A stretch of 64,000 nucleotides of DNA, taken from positions 77,290,972-77,354,971 of the forward strand of contig CP141127.1 in NCBI GenBank assembly GCA_035236585.1, read 5' to 3'. The translations under genes and the position numbers were made by a program. Position 1 is the first letter of the stretch; each line of letters opens with the position of its first letter. Positions 29,401 to 42,212 of this stretch are shown here, piece by piece. The DNA comes from Warburgia ugandensis (lineage: Eukaryota > Streptophyta > Magnoliopsida > Canellales > Canellaceae). A model generated the notes under the pieces. The model was given only the letters and a program-made list of their open reading frames with translations. It was not told the DNA's origin and did no database searches.

Positions 29401-30145
29401 TATAAAATTTTAAGAAAAATTCTTTTGAGGTTGTTTTTCACTAAATGACTTCAAAATTATAGAAATTTTAAAGTAGTTTAATAAAAAAAAAGACTTTAAA
29501 AGAAAAGATTTTTTGAAGTTGTTTAAGAAAAAATGACTTTAAAAGTCCATCAAAACATGATCTTTTGAAGTTGTTTCTTCAAAAACAACTTTAAAAGTTA
29601 CCTACCTTTGAAGTCATTTAGTGTAAGCGACTTTAAAAGATAATGAAAAAGGTTGAACTTTTGAAGTCGCTTACAGAAAAACAACTTCTAAAGTCCCCAA
29701 CTTTAGAAGTCATTTTTAAGTAAGCAACTTCAAAAGTTCATCAAGATTTTGTGCTTTTGAAGTCACTTATGAGAAAACAATTTCTAAAGTCATCAAATAT
29801 AAAGGTTTTTATTTTTTGTAAGCAACTTCAAAAGTTAATCAAATTTTGGTGCTTTTGAGGTCGCTTATATGAAAACAATTTCTAAAGTCTCCAACTTTAG
29901 AAGTTGTTTTCATATAAGTGACTTCAAAAGAACAAAAAAATGTGAAGCTTTTGAAGTCACTAAAGTTGGAGACTTTAAAAGTTGTTTTCATATAAGCAAC
30001 TTTAAAAGTCAAATACAATTGAAGTCACTTAGACTAAACGACTTTAAAAGTTGGTGACTTTTAAAGTCATTTATTTAAACAACTTCAAATGTTGTCGACT
30101 TTCCAAGTTAGCTCGATAGAAGTTGCTTATTATGCAACTTCTATT
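29400..30145. repeat. CACTA A subterminal repeat array (GAAGT motif)
   Basis: Many short units built from ACTTTTGAAGT(C/T)(G/A)CTTA and its complement (ACTTCTAAAGT, AACTTCAAAAGT) alternate direct and inverted for ~740 bp, giving potential hairpins. Arrays like this near the ends of En/Spm elements are the binding region for the TNPA protein. The extreme terminal repeat was not identified. Confidence 0.65.
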
Positions 30146-30179
30146 ATCACTTTTAACTGACTTCAACATGGCAGGAAGA

Positions 30180-30445
30180 TGACATTCATATGCCACAAAA
30201 GATGCATAGAAACCATCCATACCATTTTAAAAGGGAGAATTTAATGGTAGTGTGGAAACTAGGACACCTCTAAAGATGTTGACTGGATGACAAGTATTGG
30301 AACAAGTTTAAAACCTTAATGCATCATGGGGGAAGAAGAAGTCAATATTCTTTGAACTTGTATATTGAAATTACTACACATGCGACATGTGCTTGATGTC
30401 ATGCATATTGAGAAGAATGTCTGTGAAAGCTTGACCAAGCACATG
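30180..30445 (+). pseudogene. CACTA TNP2 transposase fragment
   Basis: A short, frameshifted relic of the TNP2 (Transposase_21) catalytic protein. It reads EFNGSVETRTPLKMLTG, a stop, then WGKKKSIFFELVY, a stop, and after a +1 shift LHMRHVLDVMHIEKNVCES. The final block is one of the most conserved parts of plant TNP2 proteins. Only about 85 residues survive. It lies between the subterminal array of copy A and the leader repeats of copy B and points in the same direction, so it probably belongs to element B, where TNP2 would lie 5' of the second gene. Confidence 0.82.
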
Positions 30446-30615
30446 CCCCCCTAACCCCATGAAATTTTCAAACCCAAAACCCTTGAGAAGAAGAAGAAGA
30501 GGAGGAAGAGGAGGAGGAGAGGAGAGAACAAATGTACATCCTCCTCCCACACACTACATGATCAGTTTTCTCCCATGAGGTTGGATCTTTCTCTTTTCTT
30601 GATTTTCTTATTTTC

Positions 30616-31262
30616 ATGCTTCAAGATAGATGACATCGAGAATAAGAAGACCCATGTGTTAGATTTTCAATTTTCATTCAAATACTTGGTTGAAGTATGC
30701 ATGTTGTAGCTATCTGTGTGAATAGTAATAGTACATTGATTACATGCATGAATTTTAGCTTTGTTGATGGTTGTAAATCTTTGAAATTCATGCTTCTACA
30801 TAGAGGACATTGAGAATAAGAAGACCTATGTGTGATTTTTAATTTTCATTCAAAAAGATATCCAAATACTTGGTTGAAGTATGCTTGTTGTAGTTGTTTG
30901 CATGAATAGAAAAAATACACTGCTTAATTATATGTGTGATTTTCTGCTTTGTTAATTATTGTAATCTTTGAAATTTATGCTTCTAGATAGAGGACATTGA
31001 GAATAAGAAGACTCATGTGTTAGAATTTCAATTTTCATTCAAAAAGACATCCAAATACTTGCTTAAAGTATGCTTGTTGTAGCTGTCCGCATGAATAGTA
31101 ATAGTACACTGCTTACTTAATTATGTGCATGATTTTCTATTCCATTAATGACTGTAAATATTTGAAATTCATGCTTTTAGATAGAGGACATTGGGAATAA
31201 GAAGATCCATGTGTTATATTTTCAATTATCATTCAAAAATATATGCAAATACTTGCTTAAAT
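30616..31262. repeat. Tandem repeat, ~175-194 bp unit, ~3.5 copies
   Basis: Units start at 30616, 30790, 30977 and 31171 with ATGCTT(C/T)(A/T)(A/C/G)ATAGA. Each contains GA(C/T)AT(T/C)G-GAATAAGAAGA, GTGTTAGATTTTCAATTTTC, TACTTG-TT-AAGTATGC and GAATAGTAATAGTACA. It resembles the 255-bp unit of the Mutator-like element at 6731-7240. Confidence 0.88.
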
Positions 31263-32377
31263 ATGTGTTAGGAATAATTTTATGTTATAATTTGTGCTAA
31301 GAATAACTATATATAAGTTTTTACTTGTGCATAGTTACTCAAGAGTTAATATATTATAGTAGCGTTACTTTCCTAAGACGTAATTGTTTTCTTCATTCTG
31401 TCATATTTATGTACAGCAACTATGCACTTAGATGGTGGTTTTTTCTAAATCAATATATATGTTGTTATATTCTAAATGTATTGTTTTCATTTATGCAGGA
31501 AACATGGAACACGAAGAAAGTGACCATCATGACGAATAGTTTAGCACAAGTACACCTATTAAGAGAAAGGGTAAAGGGCCAACCTAAATAGAGCATATCA
31601 TTAAGAAAAAGTCAAAGGAAATAAAAGAGATGGTACAGTTTGATAGTAAAGGATAGGTTAAAGGTGGTAGCGCACATTCTTACACTAGTTTTGTTTGTTG
31701 CACTATTAGAAGCATGGTGCCAATCTCAGTTACTGATTAGAGACATGTTGTGACACCCTGGGTTTTTCACAACAATAAATAACAATTTTTAAAATGTGTT
31801 AGGATCCCTATTTTGAAATTTCAATTTTTAGGTAGACCAAAAACTCAAATAAAAGCATTTATTTCAAAATCCCAGGAGTCATAAAACCACAAAATTACAA
31901 ATTTAACAATAAAATGATAAACCCACTTCTATTGAAAATCCAACAGTCTCCTTTATATTTAGGACCATTGCACATAACATACGCAATACAATAACTACCT
32001 GATAAATACAATAATATGACATGACACTTAGGAGACTCAAGCTCCATGCCCATACATCCAAATCAAATACAGTACTCAAATAAAAACTCATACTCCAATA
32101 GTGGATAAAAAAAAGAAATCAATATATGACAACATTACCTAGGTTCTGTCTATACATAGCCATCACATCCAACATGAATACTTATCCTTACGTCCAGGTC
32201 ATGAAATAAATCGTACTAAAGTATAGTCCATAAGCCATAACAAAAAGTAAGGTCTGAACAAACATTATAGTTTCTAGAATATCCACTATACATTGTTAGA
32301 AGCTGCCATTGCCTCTACCTGCTCTATCTACATGTCAAACTTACTACTACTCTATGTATTTGAGGTATTACAAACCA

Positions 32378-32405
32378 AGGCAATGCCTCAGCAAGCCATT
32401 GCTTG
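32378..32405 (-). promoter_or_regulatory. Paired hairpins in solo LTR
   Basis: In LTR sense, CAAGC-AATG-GCTTG is followed by a three-base gap and AGGCA-T-TGCCT. The same two-hairpin arrangement appears in the LTRs of E2, E3 and the nested solo LTR, with different stem sequences. Confidence 0.6.
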
Positions 32406-34569
32406 TGTAGGTGACCAAATTTAATTTCAATTTAAAGCATATAAAGTATGACGTATAAATCATTCTTATAAAAAGCTGAATCATTATATAACAAGAACAA
32501 AATGATGCATGAATAATACATAGTTAGAATCACTTACAAAAAATGATGAGGATATGGTTTCTCGCATAAATATTGAATTATAATATTCAAATACCACAAC
32601 AAGCATAACAATGAACAATGCATTCTCATACAACTGATAAAGCCAATTTCAATCAAATCCATCATAAGAAGGCATGAATGCATATCATAAATAACATAGA
32701 ATGTAAATAATTCATGTCTCTAGAGTGTCACAACAGACTCTCATATCTGGTCATAAGTACTCATACCAACCCTCTAGGTTCCTCACTTGTAGCTTGCACA
32801 TCAGGTAGCTCGCTTAGCCGTAGGCCTGCCCACATAGGCTTCACCTTGAGTATACATCATCACACTGTGGGTGCATCAAGATATAAATATCCTCTTGTGT
32901 CATAATACATGCGCATACAAAATAAGTACATTGATTACTATGCTACAGTAGCAACAACTTCGGGGTATAAACCATTGCCACTTGTCGTCAACATTGAAAT
33001 GGGACACTATTGTTCGTTGAGGCATGGGAGTTGATCAGAAGTGCGTGGGTGGCCTGCCCATGATTACTAAAAATCGCACGCAGTTTGCCCACATATTAGG
33101 GCGTGTGTCTATAATATGTAAACTCGGTGGGCGAGTGGCTAACCCTACGACCCTCTTAGAATAGCAGCTATTAGGCAAAAACACCTGTCATAAATAAACG
33201 AAACCACAAATCAAGTATCAAAAATCAATGCATAACCATCCTTGATAAAATCAAATTGATAAAGTATTTTAATGTATCAAAATCATGCATCGAAAATCTG
33301 TGTAAAACATCCTCAAATAATCCAATCGATGCAACATAGAATATATCAAGAATTAGTCCATAAATCATGCACATTAAAGAGTAGCATACATATTGACAAT
33401 ACATGCTAAAAAGTAATCTTAGGGAAATCATGGGATTGACATACATATCCATGCATCACTGTCCATATAAATAAAGCCGTCTAGTAAATAATCATGATTT
33501 ATAAAATCATAAAATACGAAATGTAGCCACTTACCTCAAATGAATTACCACTCGTCTGTACATCCCAAATTAGTCAAACCCAACTCTAGTGCAGTCCACC
33601 ATAGTTCCATCACCTAGATACATATCACATCCAGTCATACTTAGGATCCAATTTATCTAACTTGGATCCTTAATTACACCACATTATGTTTTCATATTCC
33701 AATATATGGTGTTGACAACAATCCAATGATTTCTAGCCTTGGAATCTCAAGGTGGGGCCCATCCTAATTGGCTAATAATTCAAATCATACTTAATCGGGC
33801 CCACTTATAAATATTTAGTCCTTCTTAATTATATCATTGCATGTTTCAAAGCTATTAGGCTTTAATCATATAAGTCTCAGGTAATTTATCATTTAAATAA
33901 ACTAATCAGACATTATTATATGAATCTCATGCTCAATCGTATATAATTACAATCAAATCAATCCATCAAATGATTAAGATAGTAATCTTACCTTGTACAA
34001 GTCAATCTAATTAACATCTAGCTGTCAGTTTTGTCGGATCATCTATTGTTTGCCTCAATTGTGGCTGATCTCAAATATCCATGTTGATCTCGTAAAAAAT
34101 CTTCACTAGATCACCCCATATCAAATAACAATTTAGTAACTCTTACCACTTAATCTAATCAAGTAATCTAAATGGTATGGATCATAGACTTTCATCCAAT
34201 TTCATACATGGATCTTTACTTGATCTCAGTCGTTGATCAAGATTGGCCAAATCACTTCCATAAACATTTTATATCTAAAATATCTAGTATGGGTCTCGAA
34301 CTACACTCCATAAGGATCATAAGATCATCTCAGATCATCTTAGATCAGAAGATTTAAAGCCCGATCAATGGTCTAAACAAATTGATGGTTAGATCTTCCT
34401 TGATCAGTGAATGGGAAGATGGGTATTATGCATCGAGTTACAAGGATAGCGAGGGTTATCTTGGATCTCTGAGATCCTTCCTAAATTGGTTAACATTGAG
34501 CATTGAAGTTCAAGGGTCTAATGAGGTCTACTTAGTCGACTTAGCTCCTTCCAAAATGAGTCAGGAGCG

Positions 34570-35330
34570 AGTTGACTCAACCTAACTTGTAGAATAAGAA
34601 GACAAGAGTGAGGGGATGGTGACTGGTGACTGTCGTACAGTCACCGTAGGTGCCTAGCAAGGGAGACAGAGGGGAGGGAAAAGAAAGATCGGCACCATTG
34701 GGGCCGATCTGTGCACACCAGCATACCAAGCTAGTTGTGTTAGGGGAAACTAATGAAAAAGAGGGAGGGAGAGGTAAAGTACACTGAATCCTGGCACGCT
34801 GGCCCACCTAAGGGCTTGGCCATGTTGATGGAAGGACAAGATAGAGGGGAGAGGGAAAAGGACCAAGTGTGGTTGACCAAATCCAATGTCGCATCGGTTG
34901 GTAATCCCTGAAAGAAGAGAGGGGGGACGGGGTGTGCCAACTTCATTCATTCTGGTGGGTGCACAAGCCAGAGAAAGAGAAATAGAGGGAGGATTCCAGT
35001 TTCATCACTGGAGATCTGTTCACAAAAAAAGAAAGAAGGGAGATTGGATGGGGCTATGCACCAATCACTTGCTCCTCGCCTAGGGAGGGGGGCTTCCTGT
35101 GTAGGTGATCGAAGGGGAATCCTGGCGTGAATAGCTAGTAAGGCGAGCGCATCGACCATAAAAAGAGGGATTTTTGGGGAGGGAACAACTGTTGAAAAAC
35201 CCGATAGGGAAGTGAGTTGCATCAAAGCGAAGGAGAGGGAAAGCAGGCGGAAGACGGGGGGTCGCTAGGGTTTCCTCCCCTTACGTTCCCCCCATCTTAT
35301 CCTGTTCCCAATTCATGTGTCACAATAGAC
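34570..35330. other. GC-rich island of the solo LTR
   Basis: Several overlapping open frames on both strands, without domains. In LTR sense a telo-box-like AAACCCTAG lies at 35273-35265, near the U3 side. Confidence 0.5.
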
Positions 35331-38300
35331 AAAACAGGGGGTGCCGTTATCAATTTCAACCCTTATCAATTTGTAAAATTTTTTGGAATTTTCACTCTCC
35401 ATCTCTATTTTGCTCAAAATTACTATTGTTGGATTCGTATCGACATGTACATTCCAAATTTAATAATCCCAAGTCTAAAATTTGAGTTTATAAGGAGGGT
35501 ATTTTCATAAACCCCAATTACCATGAGATTAAATTTTGATTCCATTCCCATTAAAATTATAATCTAATATATAGAAAATGACCCAAAATTGAGGGTTGTT
35601 ACACATGTGTCACCATCAATAAAAGATGCAATATGGGAGATGGTGAAAGTTTGTAAATGCTTGCGACATACAACATACTAAGTGCCTTATCTTATTTAAT
35701 TTTAGATAGACTAATGTTTGCTTTTACTTCGTAGTCTACCTTTGACGTCTCTAATGAGTATAAGAAGAATGCTCTACATGGGGCTGGTAAACAATGGAGG
35801 AAATGGAAGAGTGATCTTACAAGAAAGTATATACTTCCAAATGCTAATGATCCATCTACACTCCACACTATCCCTGAGTTATATTTTGGCATCATTGACT
35901 AGGATGCATGGCATTAATTTGTACAGACCCGTCTACCTTATGATTTTGAGGTAATTACAAACTAGCCAAAAGCTTCATTCCTCTAATTATAAATGTCCAT
36001 TGTGCTTCATTACATGTTCCTTTGACATGTAGGTAAAGCGTATGAAAGGACAAATGGTATATGCGACTAATCATATACAACACTGCCTCTCCAGGATTGG
36101 TTACACACAGTTAGAAGAACAAAGAAGTATATGTAATAGTTAAGTTCTATCTAAATATTCCTAACTTTTATTTCATTAACTCTAAATTAATGTCCCTCTT
36201 GATAGCAAAATAAGGTTGGGACCACAGAGCCCATCGATTGTGCCCTTCTTCGAAAAATGGTGCATTCATAGGGGCATAACTCCCAGACCTTCACTGATGA
36301 AAATGCTGCCTTGGTTGCTTCAAGGATTGTAAGTGGTCCTACATGTCTATCTTTGTATGATCATGTTTTATTAATTATATGTACAGGAAGAGTTGACCTA
36401 CGAAAGTGCCACTACAGGGACTTTGAGTAGCACTGCTACAAAGGGGGACATCTTGCATATGGTTATGGGCAACATGGACGAGCATCCTAGCCGAATAAGG
36501 GCCCAAGGCTGAGGTGTGGTTCCTTCCAAATTCTTCAATAAGTAAAGGAATCCTCCACTAAAGGACATGGAAGCATGGAAGGAGAATATGTTACATGAGC
36601 TATATGCAATGATAAGGAACAATTTCTGTACAGACCCTTAGAGTTTCAACGGTCCAAGTCAAGATGTTGCCCCTCGACCCCCATCTTACAATAGCTACAG
36701 TCCTCCATCTGAAGAAAAGATGAAGCAACAATTCAAAGGAGATGTCCTAATCAAGGTGGTATTTATTGACATGCTTACCTTTTCAATGTTCCATGTCTTA
36801 GTAATCATCATTTATTCTTATGTATAGGTGATTTTTGATTTGCAAGGGGGTCAGTGCATGTTGCAGCTATATGCAGTTGAGAACTATGTCACTGTGGCTT
36901 CATTACATGAGGTTTTTTCTATCATACTACATGGTAGGTTGATGCATCCACACAAGCATATGTGCATTAATGCTACCTGCCAACTAGATGCCCTCCTACC
37001 ATTTCCATGGAAGCTGATGATGTTCGTAATGTTGGAGACCCAATTGGATAATATGTAGTTTGGTTAAAGAAGTATATAAAAACAATGATTTCCAAGGTAT
37101 GTATATGGTATCACAGCATCGTTTTAACAATAACTTTAAGGCCTGAGCTAAATTTTTAAATACGATTGCATCTAATGTTAACCAAAAGAAGCATAAGGTG
37201 CCATTGAAGGTAACCCCCTCCCCAACAACAAATTTTGGCATATCGATTGCCCCATCCCAAGTATTTATATATATTTTTATGATAAAATTGAATCTCTCCG
37301 ACTCTTCATATATATATATATTCTGTACTAATTTCTAAAAAATTACATCTATAGTGTAGGGATCAAGTGCAAGTTCCTTGTAACATACCTCCATTCATGA
37401 GAGGACTATATAGACTGATCAATGAAGATAACAAAATCACCCCTGTAATAATAGAGGTCGGTGTGCTTGCCCATGATATACTTGAGGTTTTAATCATGAA
37501 AGAGTATCTCTTAGCCATATGTAATATGGCTTAGATAGAATACACACACATCATCATTTATATTAGGTTTGTCATGCAATTACTCTATTAAGAATCAGAT
37601 TGACATTACTTATTAATAGGACATGATACGTATTAGACATTAAGTTTATGCAGGTCTTTGCATGATAAATTGCAAAGATTAGAGGTCAATGACATCTACA
37701 AATTCCTTCACCCTACTATTGTCTCTCAACCAAAGGAGCATTTTCCCAAGGAGAAACAAATATAAGATATCATACCTAAGTTCTTATGTTTTGATAAGGG
37801 GCAGGCCTTACTGATTCCATACAATAGTGGGTAAGTTATTATATGTCTTGCTACCATTCCATAAAAACATGAATATGTATACAAGTTAAGTTTTTCAAAT
37901 TTTAATTGAATGATTATGTATATAGGTCTCATTACATGTTGCTAGCTTTGGATGTGCATGTTAGAATTACAATATTTTTTTATTCATGTGGAGCTCACAT
38001 TTGAGGCCTGCTGATGGAAGCATCAATGAGTAAGTTTGACTTTTATTTCATTCTTTATAATAGTTGAATAACTGATAAATATCCTCTTTATTCACATATA
38101 ATGCTTTTACTTATATATATGTGCAGTGCATGGTATAAATGGGCTGAGATGGAAAATATTAACCATCCAGCAAAATTGACTTGGAAAGGTTCAATTAATT
38201 AACTAAGAACTCTCATTCGTGAAGGATTTATGATCTCCCAGTTGAGAATGGTTCAATTAATTGACTGATCATCATTCTTACAATTTTCTACATCTCTTAA

Positions 38301-38509
38301 ATGACTCCAATATTAATGTCTCAATTGATTTAATATTTGTTCTCTTGTTGGTTGATTTGGGTAGCAAGAGTTACTCCCAATTAGATGTAGATAACATTAG
38401 AATGGAATGGACTGAATATCTTTTGACTTTTAATTTGTAAATCACTGATGTTATTGAACATAAAATAATTTTATCACTTAAATACAATTTACAACTTCAC
38501 TACCATGGA

Positions 38510-39259
38510 TGCATGTGTTTCTTTTTTTTATTTAAGTTTGTGTATGCTTTCTTTATATCATTGAGAAGTGTGTATGGAGAAGTTTGATGTGGAATGTTGA
38601 AAGTGTTGAATGTGTACGAATGTATTTTGTAAAATGATTATAGCCTCTAGAAATGAAGTGTTGAACTTCAAGAACTATAGGAATAAGATATAAATAGAAA
38701 CCAACAAAGGGACACACAATTCATGTAGAAAGTACACAACTTTATAAGACAATTTTTCAAAAATCATCCTATAATATCTATGAAATATAAGATGGTTTTT
38801 TGAAAACCATCCAATCTTACACAACTTTATAGGATGGTTTTTAAAAAACCATCCTTTATTACATAGATTTCCAAGATGGTTATTGAAAAATCATCCTATA
38901 ATATCTATGTTGTGTTTTTATGTAAGATGGTTTTTGAAAAACCATCCTATAATATCCATGGTTTATAAGATGGTTATTGAAAAACCATCCTATATTACTT
39001 AGATATATGAGATGGTTTTAAAAAAAAATTTTCATATATTTTACATATTTATAAGAATATTTTTTTGAAACCATCTTATATAAATTAAGCTTTATAAGAC
39101 TGTTTTTCAAAAATTGTCTTATAAGACTTAATATAAGACGGCTTTAGAACTGTCTTTTATTTTCTTTTCCATTTTATAAGATGGCATAGTATAAGATGGT
39201 TTTTAGCCATCTTTTATAGCTATTTTTAATTGTCTTATAAACTACTCGCCATAATAGTG
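38510..39259. repeat. CACTA B 3' flank and subterminal hairpin array
   Basis: From about 38730, units of ATAAGATGGTTTTTGAAAA and its complement TTTTCAAAAACCATCTTAT alternate for ~500 bp. The array ends at CTCGCCATAATAGTG (39245-39259), whose complement begins CACTATTATGGCGAG, a CACTA-type terminus. The matching left terminus is not in the window. Confidence 0.68.
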
Positions 39260-39307
39260 GATGCATGTCCTGATTTTGAAAGAATGATAAATCATTTGGT
39301 TTTAAGA

Positions 39308-42212
39308 TGCATGTTATAAGCATATGTATTGAAATTAGTATAACAAAAATCTCATCTAGGATTTAATCTATCCATGAACAACATTACTATGTGTAAAATC
39401 ACAAGATATCCATGTGAAGGATAATCTAAACTATTGGGATGCATAAATCAACAATAAAATTGATATAATAATTGACTCACTTTTCAATTCAATAATAGGA
39501 AAATCCACGCCACATCTAAATAAGAGCATATTAGGTCATCCATGCGAAATACATATTTAAGCATATTAGCTCACCATAGGCAAATCCATGCCAAAACCCA
39601 CAACAAAGTGTATCAGCTCGTCATAGGAAAATTCATGCCAAAAACCAAGATCACAAATCAAGTCATGAACGTAAAACATCTCACAATTCATCTCAACCCA
39701 AACAACGATCATACTATGAGCACCTAGAAGCTGCCAACTAGAATCCTGCTACATAGAAGACTGTTAGTGCCTCTTACACCTGCCCTCATCAGCAACCCTC
39801 ATCAGCCACCCTCATCAGCTACTCACAAGTATAAATCAAGGATCAAACTTCATTTACATGCAAAGAGGCAAAATGCTATGAAATACAAATCACGGTTATG
39901 CATCAAACTAAAATGAAATATCAAATCTACAAAAAGCATATATAAAATGTGAGTGTTAGTAATTTTACACCAATAGTCGTATGGTGAAATGAACTATTCA
40001 TTTCTAGCAAAATTTCAATAGAGTCTCCTCTATTTTTCTAACTTATGCATCTTACACATGCAATGAGATTCACTTAACAAATCATCATTCACATTTCCAA
40101 ATAAAAATGGGGACTACATATCTCTATCATTATCATTCATATGTCTCGATAGTATCTATACATCATATTAATAATATCCAATGACATTATTAAAAGGGGA
40201 ATATATGTAATTTATATCATCCATAAAGAGTGATACATTCATAATTTGTAATCATGTCATCCATCAATTCACTAAAACCTATCATACCATGTATTTGACT
40301 AAATGCATTTACTTGATTAACTAATGCGAATATAAGAAAATTTTAAAGATATTAGAACAACCTACCTCTTATGGCGATTTTATTTGTTCCCATAAGCATT
40401 TCCTTTGGTTTTACCATAGACCCACTTACGAGTCGATCCAGTGCGCCTTAATCTATACATCACATAAAAAGTGTTTTTTAATATACATAAATACATTTAT
40501 ATTTTTAAATCTAACTATGATCTAATGGTCCAAATCATTAAACCATTAGATTTCTATAATGACATCTTTAATACTTCCTTAAATCTCTTGATGTTAGCCA
40601 TTTAGGCTGCTGGTCTATATTCTCAACCATTGATCATTGATTAGACATCCATCAAGCCTTGGATCATTTGATCCGTGCCGTTGGCTATTGATTAATGGTT
40701 TAGATAGACCTAATCATACCTGAATTTAGTGATCTAAATCTATTGAAATAGCTGGTCCAGGGTTCAACCACTAATTAATGGTTTGATCCACATTTTTGAA
40801 TAGTTAGATATGTTCTTATTATATTATATCTGTTGGATGGTGGTTTGATTTTTTATTTTTAGACTATCCAATGGTCAAATTTTGTCTAGTTGTATGAAAC
40901 AACATATCTATTACTTTTGTTTACAAATTTTTTTGTGATCCAATGGTCAAATCATATTACATATTCATAAAATAGTGTTTTATGTTTCAAATTTGCATGT
41001 CTAGCCAAAATCCAACAATAAAATATCATTTGATCATTTATGACAATGTAAATGGGGTATGTAATCATGATTCAATGGTTCAGCATTATCGAATCATCCT
41101 TACAGTTTGCTAATTAGATGATCCTATGCAAATCTAACCTTTGATCTCGTCATGAATGATTGAATTTGATGAATCAAAGGTCCACAATGATGGATAGAAA
41201 CATTTGACAATAGACAATCACTTGATCTCATCATCCATGAGTAGATCTATGTTTTCATCTTATAATTTCAATGGATAATAAGAAAAATCTTAGATCTATC
41301 ATGTTTTCTTCACAAAATACTGTAAAAGGTTCAAATTGGTGAAGTGAGGCAATGGATCCTACCTCAATAGTGTGTCTCTATGTATCATCCTTCTTTGTAT
41401 TGATCATAGTGATCATAGATCTTTGGATCATCGTCATTCCTTCACTATGTATCAATTTACACCAAAATCTTGACCATGACTCCATCAATCAATGAAATTA
41501 ATAGAGGGATTTTGGTCAATTTGATAAATAGAATAGATCTATCAGAAGGGATTGAGGTTTAAGAAGTGATTTCCTACATGTTTTGTGTTGAATGTATCAC
41601 ACTTTCATTGTCGTCGATCTCCCATTATAGTTATTAATGATGAAGATGGGTGGTAAAGGATTGAAAGTTTTCTCTTCCCCTTTCTTTCTCTCCCTTTCTC
41701 TTATTCTTATCCTTCCTCTTTCCTGTCCCTTTGTTTATTTTCATGTTTAGATATGTTTTGACTTAAAAAGTAGGGAGAGGGGGTGTCGATATCAATTTGC
41801 CCCCCGACACTCTTTAAGTTAATAATGAAAATTTTGTACTATAAATTCTTTATTTAGTTTTACTATTTTTCCTTTATTAGTGTTGCTTCTCATCCCATAA
41901 TAGGATTATGACTAGTCATTATGCCGTTTGACTTTTGCAAAATAGAGCCCACATTATGAAATAACCAAAATACCCTTCAAATGCAATATGTCCAACTTTT
42001 TCATTCGGACTCCAAATTCAGTATTCTTAGTGTCTTTGAAATCATCTCGATATGTATACTCCAAATTTTGATGTTCTAGATTCATATTTTGAGTTTTAAA
42101 GAGGTCATTTCTACAAAATTCAATTTCAATGGAATTCAATTCCTTATTCCATCCCAATAAAAAAAAAGTGATATAAGTATATGAAAAGGACTCAAAATTG
42201 AGGGTTGCTACA
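39308..42212 (-). repeat. E2 3' LTR, truncated
   Basis: Aligns with 43704-46457 throughout (for example GCATGTTATAAG at 39309 and 43707, and TACAAATCA(C/T)GGTTATGCAT near 39883 and 44257). It ends AAATTGAGGGTTGCTACA. The segment matching 43073-43703 is missing. Confidence 0.85.

Larger units (their letters stand above)
31749..35603 (-). mobile_element. Solo LTR, 3,855 bp, gypsy-type
   Basis: A perfect 5-bp TSD CATGT (31744-31748 and 35604-35608) flanks a sequence beginning TGTGACACCCTGGG and ending GAGGGTTGTTACA on +. In LTR sense (minus) it starts TGTAACAACCCTCAATTTTG. No primer site, polypurine tract or coding was found, so it is a single LTR left by recombination. It contains a GC-rich island (about 34570-35330) and paired hairpins at 32378-32405. 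The insertion splits the first transposase-like exon of copy B. The corresponding uninterrupted sequence exists in copy C (GAGACATGTGT, 46534-46544). Confidence 0.9.
31495..38187 (+). pseudogene. CACTA (En/Spm-like) transposase-like / Ulp1-type gene, copy B
   Basis: The same gene as copy A, independently decayed. The first readable exon (about 31500-31748) encodes KKKSKEIKEMVQFDS and RSMVPISVTD-stop-RHV, and is cut by a 3.9 kb solo LTR. It resumes at 35609 with SPSIKDAIWEMVK. Later exons: 35735-35950 (GAGKQWRKWKSDL, NANDPSTLH), 36033-36137 (QHCLSRIGYTQLEEQ), 36208-36329 (EPIDCALLRKMVHS), about 36390-36760 (SATTGTLSSTATKGDI, VVPSKFFNK), 36829-37097, about 37355-37568 (FMRGLYRLINEDNKI), 37655-37829 (IYKFLHPTIVSQPK, LLIPYNSG), 37927-38030 (SHYMLLALDVHV, FFYSCGAHI), 38127-38187 (AWYKWAEMENI). 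The Asp position of the peptidase reads Tyr and the Gln/Cys exon is not found. Several stops are present. Confidence 0.8.

Noticed and set aside
30616-31262. CRISPR-like repeat array
   Set aside because: Units are ~185 bp and contiguous with no spacers, in a plant genome; an ordinary tandem repeat.
34577-35225. Cluster of 65-92 codon frames
   Set aside because: GC-rich island in the solo LTR; no recognisable protein.
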